Assembly: GCA_030535355.1 (NCBI GenBank)
Contig: JAUNIO010000031.1
Coordinates: 1-35,463, forward strand
Length of the DNA stretch: 35,463 nt
Reading direction: 5' to 3'
Source of the DNA: a bacterium
GTDB lineage: Bacteria; Vulcanimicrobiota; Xenobia; Xenobiales; Xenobiaceae
Shown here piece after piece: positions 30,186-35,463 of the stretch; position 1 is the first letter of the stretch; each line of letters begins with the position of its first letter. Below the pieces are notes generated by a model. That model was not told the origin of the DNA and searched no databases. It saw only the letters and a list, made by a program, of their open reading frames with translations. Both the position numbers and the translations under genes were made by a program.

Positions 30186-30229
30186 AAGCGCTGTTCCTGT
30201 CACGAATACGGGGGCAGCGCTTGTTTTTT
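30186..30229 (+). terminator. Rho-independent terminator of the preTA operon
   Basis: AAGCGCTG (30186-30193) pairs with CAGCGCTT (30215-30222) and is followed by GTTTTTTG. It lies 33 bases after the preA stop. Confidence 0.85.
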
Positions 30230-30427
30230 GTGAAATGGCTTTTCTATGAAATTGCAGAAACGCGCAGCTTCCGGATGCATTTATTAATCAGCGCTTCTCC
30301 GGCGCGCAATTGCAGGATTATACGCAGCCTGTCGGCTTCCGCAGACAAAGCGGCAAATCAGCTCTGCACTTAAAATAAGCACACCGCCGGACTTTGCCGC
30401 AAACAACGCCTGCGCACAAGCCCTATC

Positions 30428-31342
30428 CTATTTGCGCTTCAAAACCTTGCCGGCCCAAGCTGCATAATTTGGGGCCGATATGAAGAGAAAGCGAAATGCC
30501 AGAAACTCCTGAGCCAATTCTTCAATAGAATTTACCCTAAAGCCGTAAGGCCCTAATTCTCTTATTAAGCTGTACACATCATTTTTAGCTGCAATGCTCA
30601 AAAATTTCTTGGTATCTTTGTTGATCTCCGTCAAATGTTTCAGATATTTCTGCGCCGTCTCAAATTTGCCCAATTTAAAATACAGCATGGACAAAGGCAA
30701 ATACATCTGCGTATCGCATTCGCAGCCGTGTTCCTTAAATATAGTCAGCGCAGCGGTTTCATCCATCAGATAGGCGCATAAATGCATCCAATAATAACGA
30801 ATTCCTAAATTATCGTTGCGGCACAATTCCAGCATCCGGCGGCACGCGGCCATAGCTGCCAGCATCATGCCGTTTTCCATTAATGCTGTGAGATAGGCAT
30901 GATACACGCGCATATAAGGGCGCGTTTCCAGCACCAGCCAAAATTCTCCCATGACCTCGTCAAAAAGCTCCTCGCTGCGCAGATACCCTTCTCCCTGCTT
31001 AAGCAAGCCCTCAAGATCCTGTAAATACTGTATTTCATCTTTTTTGGTGAGCTGAATTTTCATCAGCGCCAAATCCAAATCGTTAGGATCGGCCAGCAGA
31101 CCGATCTCTATGTATTCCAGCTTTTTCTTCTTGGATTTAGCCTGTTCGATTAAATCGAATATATCGTCATCTGATATATCGGGTACGTCCGCGCCGGGCG
31201 CTTTATAATCAGGTTCAGGCTCAGCCTGCGGTACTGCAGGTTCCTTATCGCGGCTTTCTTCCGGCAGCATAAAAAAGGGCGAATCGGTTTCTGCGTTATT
31301 GTCCTTAGTGACAACTGTAATTTTTGCTTTTTTCTTAGCCAT
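30428..31342 (-). CDS. TPR/ST7-like helical repeat protein
   Basis: This 304-aa protein begins with a disordered, charged ~75-residue region (MAKKKAKITVVTK, then acidic/Pro-rich) and continues as helical repeats. The segment MLELCRNDNLGIRYYWMHLCAYL (about 167-189) closely follows the ST7-family pattern mLxLNPNDNxGIRYxLxxxL, and the end (YGFRVNSIEELAQEFLAFR, then APNYAAWAGKVLK) also fits. Bacterial ST7-like proteins are TPR-type scaffolds of uncertain role. Start ATG at 31342 has AATAGG upstream. It is a single gene facing the preTA terminator, separated by 275 bases with no gene. Confidence 0.65.
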   Translation of the reverse strand: MAKKKAKITVVTKDNNAETDSPFFMLPEESRDKEPAVPQAEPEPDYKAPGADVPDISDDDIFDLIEQAKSKKKKLEYIEIGLLADPNDLDLALMKIQLTKKDEIQYLQDLEGLLKQGEGYLRSEELFDEVMGEFWLVLETRPYMRVYHAYLTALMENGMMLAAMAACRRMLELCRNDNLGIRYYWMHLCAYLMDETAALTIFKEHGCECDTQMYLPLSMLYFKLGKFETAQKYLKHLTEINKDTKKFLSIAAKNDVYSLIRELGPYGFRVNSIEELAQEFLAFRFLFISAPNYAAWAGKVLKRK

Positions 31343-31800
31343 GCCATGTACCTATTCCGATCAATATCATTTACCTTTATAATTAGCAATTTTCGTCGAT
31401 TTCCTTTGCAGTTCGGAAGTACTAATATAGTTTCATTCTCGCTTATTACAGTATTTTCTGCGGTCAATGCTGAATAATTGGCCGGCAGGAGAACTGCCGA
31501 TATGCTTCTTGCGCTCTGCTGTTCGCTGGCCCGCCCAGGTATTGGCTCGGCTTTCAGCGCCGTCATTAAGCGTTTCGCTTCTTTGTCACTGCCGGCGGCA
31601 GCTTCAGTCTCCCACCCGGACAGCTGCGCCTCGGCTGCCGTCGGTAAATCAAACCGGCTATATAATGCCGGCACAGACATATCACACTGCCTGCAGCCGC
31701 GTCCGGCCTGCGCCCCAGAAGCGGCTGAACACCAAGCGCTGAGAATAACGCGCCGCGCCGGCAGACGTACCGCACTTACCGCCCCAATCGCCCTCGGAGG
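31343..31800. other. Intergenic region between divergent accessory genes
   Basis: About 460 bases. A minus-strand frame enters from 31680 and runs into the ST7-like gene in another frame; its composition is fairly natural but it lacks a ribosome-binding site and overlaps the ST7-like gene by ~190 bases, so I do not call it. Nothing else can be named here. Confidence 0.4.
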
Positions 31801-31809
31801 AAGCGAAAA

Positions 31810-32220
31810 ATGCTCTTAGACAATGGAAACGCCCTGCATTACGGTCTCATGAAAGATGTATTTGATATCCCGGAAGACACCGCCAGATACTATACAGTCG
31901 CATACTGCAGCATCGAAGCAGATAAATTATCACAGATTAAAAACATCATTAAACTCATTCTCGCTTCAGAAGATATGACTTTGGAGACCGACGAGTACCC
32001 CTTATTGGACAAGATACTCATCGCCGCGTCCAAAGTCGATATACACCTTTATGCGGGCGGTTTTACAGTCATTTCCAACGGCAGGATTGCTCAAATCGGA
32101 ACATCCCGGCTCTGGAAGAAAAAATACAGCGCAGACATAATAATTGAGACGCTGAGCAATTCCGAGTATTATACGCGGCACCGGGAAGAATTCGCCGAGA
32201 TGCAGCGCGCGCAGAACTAA
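31810..32220 (+). CDS. Unknown protein, probably 5' part of an interrupted gene
   Basis: ATG at 31810 has GGAGGA about 9 bases upstream. The 136-aa product is soluble, mixed alpha/beta (KLSQIKNIIKLILASEDMT, VDIHLYAGGFTVISNGRIAQIG), with no recognised family. After its TAA stop the same reading frame stays open for 102 more codons with clearly coding-like composition and no in-frame start in the first 37 of them. The simplest reading is a 239-codon gene broken by one nonsense codon; two separate genes or readthrough are alternatives. Confidence 0.6.
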   Translation: MLLDNGNALHYGLMKDVFDIPEDTARYYTVAYCSIEADKLSQIKNIIKLILASEDMTLETDEYPLLDKILIAASKVDIHLYAGGFTVISNGRIAQIGTSRLWKKKYSADIIIETLSNSEYYTRHREEFAEMQRAQN

Positions 32221-32529
32221 ATTTACATAAAAGAACTGGATAAGGAATTTCCCGTCACCGACTCGATCAGAAAAGCCAAAACCATCAAAGGCTGCGATTT
32301 CGACGCCCTGCCGCTGAAGGTCAAAAAGTGGATGCTCGACCCCATGAACATAGGCATCTATGACAAAGAAGGCCGTTTAATCGACTTTTCCGATGACGAA
32401 TGGGACGAATATACCGAAGAAGACTTAAAGAAAATGGAGGAAAAGCGCCTCGCCTGGGAAGAAAGGCAGAAAAGGAAACAAGCTGAAAATAAGCTTGGAA
32501 AAAGGACTTCGCCGCCGCTCATGCTATAA
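32221..32529 (+). pseudogene. 3' continuation of the interrupted gene (or separate small gene from ATG 32332)
   Basis: Directly after the TAA at 32218-32220 the frame reads IYIKELDKEFPVTDSIRKA and onward without a start codon until ATG 32332, then MNIGIYDKEGRLIDFSDDEW and a charged helical tail (KKMEEKRLAWEERQKRK). Coding-like composition before 32332 argues that translation once came from upstream. If the ATG at 32332 is used, a 65-aa acidic/basic protein would result, but no ribosome-binding site precedes it. Confidence 0.5.
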
Positions 32530-32577
32530 TCATATATTATTGCATCCATACTTTATGCACCAGGCGAGACAAAAGTC

Positions 32578-33054
32578 ATGGCGGACGAACACTGCACACA
32601 TTGCGGAAGCGAAAGCGTTATCTGCGTAAACGAAGACAAGCAGGCGGAACAGGTCTGCCGTACATTTCAATGTCAAAACTGTCTGGCCAAATTCAGCAGA
32701 ATAGAACAGATAACGCAGGCCTGCGCCCCTCAGTCCGATTTCAATTCCGGCGCCGACAAAGGCGAAAGCCTCGGCCGCCAAGGTGTTTCCCTCAAAAAAC
32801 GGCTGCCTCGGCGTTCTCTTGCCAACTTCCCGTTTCGCACCGTCGCAGCCGCATTACTTACGTTCGTATTATTGCTGGCCTTAGGTGTTTTCTGTTATTT
32901 AAGCATCACCAATACTTCTTTCGTGCGCTCGGTGTGGAAATTAAACCTTGACAGATGGGTAAATCTGATTGGCGACGGATTGTACCTGATATACGTTTTA
33001 ATATTTTTTGTTGTTATAATCACAAAAGCGGTCGATTATTATAAAAACAAATAA
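32578..33054 (+). CDS. Zinc-ribbon membrane protein (158 aa)
   Basis: The N-terminus has two CxxC pairs, C6-xx-C9 and C32-xx-C35, typical of a zinc ribbon. A basic linker leads to two membrane segments (about 89-110 and 129-148). The same cysteine positions occur in the 367-aa protein at 34011, so the two share a domain. The ATG at 32578 has only a weak GGCGAG upstream. The likely topology is a cytosolic ribbon anchored by a C-terminal hairpin; the function is unknown. Confidence 0.7.
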   Translation: MADEHCTHCGSESVICVNEDKQAEQVCRTFQCQNCLAKFSRIEQITQACAPQSDFNSGADKGESLGRQGVSLKKRLPRRSLANFPFRTVAAALLTFVLLLALGVFCYLSITNTSFVRSVWKLNLDRWVNLIGDGLYLIYVLIFFVVIITKAVDYYKNK

Positions 33055-33350
33055 TCGCTGATATAAAAGAAGCAAAAACGGACTTGCTCAGCAGTCCCGC
33101 AGCTTTATAGGCACCCGCGGCAGCGTTCCCCGCTTAATGCGGACCCCGCCTCCGCCAAGCCGGTCAGACACTCATGATCAAGGAGCTGCCGCGCGCCGGC
33201 CGGACAGCCTGAACTCGGCTCCGCCATTTGACTTATACAGGCAAACTTGTATAATTATTGGCCGGAATAACAAAACGCATAAGCAGCGCCGGACACCGCC
33301 GACCGAAATAACTGCGGTATTAAAGCGCCGCCTATCGCCGCGAGGCTGTC
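33055..33350. other. Intergenic region, no gene recognised
   Basis: Roughly 300 bases between two plus-strand genes. A frame at 33137-33577 crosses it but has no ribosome-binding site, is Pro/Arg-rich and overlaps the YgjV-like gene out of frame. No clear terminator or promoter is visible. Confidence 0.4.
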
Positions 33351-33980
33351 ATGGACATCAACGGGTCGTTAAACCTTATAGGATATGCAGGGTCGGCAAT
33401 CGCCATCCTCTCCTTTCTGTCTGCCTCATCGGCCCGCCAGCGCCTAATCAATGCCGTCGGCTGCCTGATTCTCGTTTTTTACTGCTATTCTATGCACGCC
33501 TATCCCACCACAATCTGCAACGCCTTCACCTGTGCTTTGGATCTGGTTATTCTGGCCCGTCTTCTGGGAAGCCATAAGCACAATTATTCCGTGGTCGATT
33601 CCTGCGTCAGCGACGGAGTCTATAAAGCTTTTGTCAAAAAGCACGCCTCCGACATCGCCAAATACTACCCGCAGTTCCGGCCCGAAGACCCTAAACAAAA
33701 TTTCGTGCGCTTCATCCTATCTGACGATGAAATCGCCGGGCTGCAGGTGGGCATTCAGGAGGGAGAACTTCTCCATCTGACCGCGGATTACAGCATCCCC
33801 GCCTACCGCGACTGCTCCGTGGGACGCTACGCCTACTCCCACATGGAAGACACCGGATCAAAACTGGTGAACGTCAGCACTCCCAACGCCCAGGCCAAGG
33901 ATTACCTGCGGCACGTGGGTTTCCGCGGACAGGGCGGCAAGCTGGCTCTGCGCCTTAACTACGCCCACCGTGGCGCTTAG
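33351..33980 (+). CDS. YgjV-like inner-membrane protein with extra C-terminal domain
   Basis: The N-terminal ~75 residues form three short membrane segments (about 7-26, 31-50, 52-72) with the pattern of YgjV-type proteins (NLIGYAGSAIAILSFLS, then RQRLINAVGCLILVFYCYSMHAYPT). A cytosolic ~130-residue domain follows: a helical part (VYKAFVKKHASDIAKYYPQF), then a strand-rich segment (GLQVGIQEGELLHLTADYSIPAYRD) and DYLRHVGFRGQGGKLALRL, a tail reminiscent of acetyltransferase folds. I infer rather than show that resemblance. ATG 33351 follows GAGG. Function unknown; by context it is an accessory envelope gene. Confidence 0.65.
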   Translation: MDINGSLNLIGYAGSAIAILSFLSASSARQRLINAVGCLILVFYCYSMHAYPTTICNAFTCALDLVILARLLGSHKHNYSVVDSCVSDGVYKAFVKKHASDIAKYYPQFRPEDPKQNFVRFILSDDEIAGLQVGIQEGELLHLTADYSIPAYRDCSVGRYAYSHMEDTGSKLVNVSTPNAQAKDYLRHVGFRGQGGKLALRLNYAHRGA

Positions 33981-34010
33981 AATAATATAGGTAATGAAAG
34001 ACCGACAGCG

Positions 34011-35114
34011 ATGGCAGCAAATTATTGTATATATTGCGGAAGCAGCGAACTGTCCGTTCCAGGCAGTTTAAAATCAGCCTCAGACAACCGCCGCCTGTTT
34101 CACTGTCAAACCTGTCGGACCGTCTTTACCGACTTAGAGATGAGATTCGACGAATACCGCGCCGCTGCGGCCCCGCAGCGCGGTACTGACGGAAACGGAG
34201 AAAAAGCCGCGCTTCAAAAGGCTTGGAAATTCATGCGGCAAATGAGATGGAATACAGCCTTGGAACAGCTCGGCCAACATGTTTATCCGCTGGAGCATAA
34301 GCTGGAATTTATGATCTTTCGCGATGTCTGCCAAATCAACAGCTGGCTGATGAACTGCAGCATCATCGGCGGCGGCGCTTCCTATGGGCATTCCCTGCTG
34401 GATATGCTGGACAGCAACATGCAGAACATAGAGGATTGGCTTCCTGCAGACGATGAAAAAGCAAGGCTGCAGATTCTGCAAAATGTATACAATGCAGTTA
34501 TGCATCTTGGCAGTACCGTCTTATCCTACAGAACAGACATACAGATAATCATCCGAAAACGCGCTGCCGTTATCTGCGTTTTGGCCGCGTTCTTACAGGA
34601 ACAGCAAAGTTCGTCTTATAACCGGGAATATCTCGGGATGGCCGCAGATTTGTTGAGCAATGCTCTGGGACGCCAGCAGACAGGTGTGTTTTACGTTAGT
34701 ACCGGTAACGAACAAAGCCAGCCTTTCAGCCTGCCTCTAAGTAGGATAAAACAAATCAGCGAAATGCGCGCGGTCAACGCAGAGCAAATCCGCAAACTTA
34801 ATCCCAACTCCGGCACCAATAATCAAGCGGCACGGCTTTTGCCGGCGAAATTCACAGGTTCACCTAATTTTCCGGTCTATTTTCTGCTTCTTCTTTTCTT
34901 GACGCTGTGTGCCGGCTGCGGTATTATGATGTGTATTGACGGACCTCTGATTACAGACGCATCCTTATCGTTTTTATTTAATTATTTATTCATACCTATA
35001 TGCTTCATTGCCCTGGTGGGACCTGTTTTATTCTTAACCAGGCACACGCTGTTCTTTTATTATGACAGATACTACAAAAAAAGATCTTTGTACAATAGAT
35101 TATATAACAGATAA
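34011..35114 (+). CDS. Zinc-ribbon membrane protein (367 aa) with central helical domain
   Basis: C6-xx-C9 and C32-xx-C35 form a zinc ribbon with exactly the spacing found in the 158-aa protein at 32578. Residues ~60-270 are helical with no recognised domain. Two membrane segments (about 287-308, with CAGCG, and 322-342) lie near the C-terminus, followed by a Tyr/Arg/Lys-rich tail (YYDRYYKKRSLYNRLYNR). This suggests a cytosolic ribbon and helical domain tethered to the membrane. The ATG at 34011 lies 28 bases after the YgjV-like gene stop and has a weak ribosome-binding site. Function unknown. Confidence 0.75.
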   Translation: MAANYCIYCGSSELSVPGSLKSASDNRRLFHCQTCRTVFTDLEMRFDEYRAAAAPQRGTDGNGEKAALQKAWKFMRQMRWNTALEQLGQHVYPLEHKLEFMIFRDVCQINSWLMNCSIIGGGASYGHSLLDMLDSNMQNIEDWLPADDEKARLQILQNVYNAVMHLGSTVLSYRTDIQIIIRKRAAVICVLAAFLQEQQSSSYNREYLGMAADLLSNALGRQQTGVFYVSTGNEQSQPFSLPLSRIKQISEMRAVNAEQIRKLNPNSGTNNQAARLLPAKFTGSPNFPVYFLLLLFLTLCAGCGIMMCIDGPLITDASLSFLFNYLFIPICFIALVGPVLFLTRHTLFFYYDRYYKKRSLYNRLYNR

Positions 35115-35463
35115 TAATCAGTACGGCGCACTTATTATATCCCGCTTTGGCTCAGAGCAGACAGATCTGGCGCAGCGCAGGACACAGGGTTCGGCCTTTT
35201 TCCTGCCGATTAAAAGCTAGCGAAACGAAGACGAAACTGCGCGTACGAATGGTTCTGCGCCGCCAGCAGCGCACTCCGGAATTAGAGGAACGGCAGCTGA
35301 AGAACAGACAGCAGCTCAACGTACTAATCGCCTTTGCCGATTATTTGAAAAGTCTCCGGGATACGGCGCATGACTTGGAATACCGCAGAATGGCCAGAGC
35401 CGTCTATACTATAACATAAGCTAAACCTCGATTCCCCAACAGTCTTGGGCACCCCCTCTGTCG
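35115..35463 (+). other. Right edge, no confident gene
   Basis: A short plus-strand frame from ATG 35249 to TAA 35419 (56 aa, Arg/Gln/Glu/Leu-rich, predicted helical, starting MVLRRQQRTPELEERQ) has natural composition but no visible ribosome-binding site; a longer frame would begin with TTG at 35147. Nothing else is recognised up to the edge. Confidence 0.3.

Noticed and set aside
29478-30203. 241-aa minus-strand frame opposite preA
   Set aside because: Shadow frame of the well-supported preA gene; the Ala/Val/Leu-rich composition arises from its GC-rich codons.
31150-31680. 176-aa minus-strand frame overlapping the ST7-like gene
   Set aside because: Composition of the first ~75 codons is fairly natural, but there is no ribosome-binding site, and its last ~65 codons run out of frame through the ST7-like gene.
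1-35463. CRISPR array
   Set aside because: The only regular repeats are coding Sel1 repeats, the AG tract and short direct repeats; none has spacers of CRISPR type.
1-35463. Insertion sequence or transposase
   Set aside because: No frame shows transposase or integrase motifs, and no paired terminal inverted repeats were seen.

Overview
The window looks like an anaerobic Gram-positive-lineage bacterium (Firmicutes/Bacillota, possibly Negativicutes or a Clostridia relative). This rests on strong AGGAGG-type ribosome-binding sites, mid-range GC, an NADH-dependent dihydropyrimidine dehydrogenase pair (preT-preA) and the style of the injection-like cluster. Taxonomy is inference: no rRNA or other marker gene is present.

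Left flank (1-4.6 kb): accessory DNA. It holds the 3' part of a Sel1-repeat gene with nearly identical 108-bp tandem repeats, a 341-aa protein of unknown function, an AT-rich DUF3841-like gene, a tRNA T-arm-like remnant, an apparently orphan Phd/YefM antitoxin with a perfect palindromic operator, and a PIN-domain toxin followed by a 59-aa likely antitoxin. A perfect inverted repeat at 4589-4621 separates this flank from the next block.

Centre (4.6-26.2 kb, all minus strand): one tightly packed set of 15 genes, probably a single transcription unit read from 26155 down to 4637. In transcription order it encodes a DUF4280 (PAAR-like) tip protein with a C-terminal AHH-type nuclease toxin, an Imm11/DUF1629-like immunity protein, a 717-aa sheath candidate, a small tube candidate, a VgrG-like spike, two unrecognised proteins in the baseplate position, an Hsp70, two proteins with similar GrpE-like C-termini, a second and divergent Hsp70, a long coiled-coil protein, an Hsp70 fused to a von Willebrand A domain, a very large Hsp70/actin-fold protein, and a last protein with a tail/baseplate-like N-terminus. 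No ClpV-type AAA+ ATPase, TssJ/L/M membrane complex or J-domain protein is visible. The most interesting reading is a contractile-injection-like machine with a dedicated four-Hsp70 chaperone module. The spike, tip/toxin, immunity and Hsp70 calls rest on motifs. The sheath, tube and baseplate calls rest mainly on gene order.

Upstream of this set (26.2-26.9 kb) lies an unusual non-coding stretch with a (AG)12 tract and a 12-bp direct repeat at 15-bp spacing, then a plus-strand gene for a membrane protein with a Sel1-like tail and a strong terminator. From 27.6 to 30.2 kb is the metabolic preT-preA operon with its own terminator. The right flank (30.4-35.4 kb) is again accessory: an ST7/TPR-like protein, a gene interrupted by an in-frame stop, two membrane proteins with the same zinc-ribbon spacing, and a YgjV-like membrane protein.
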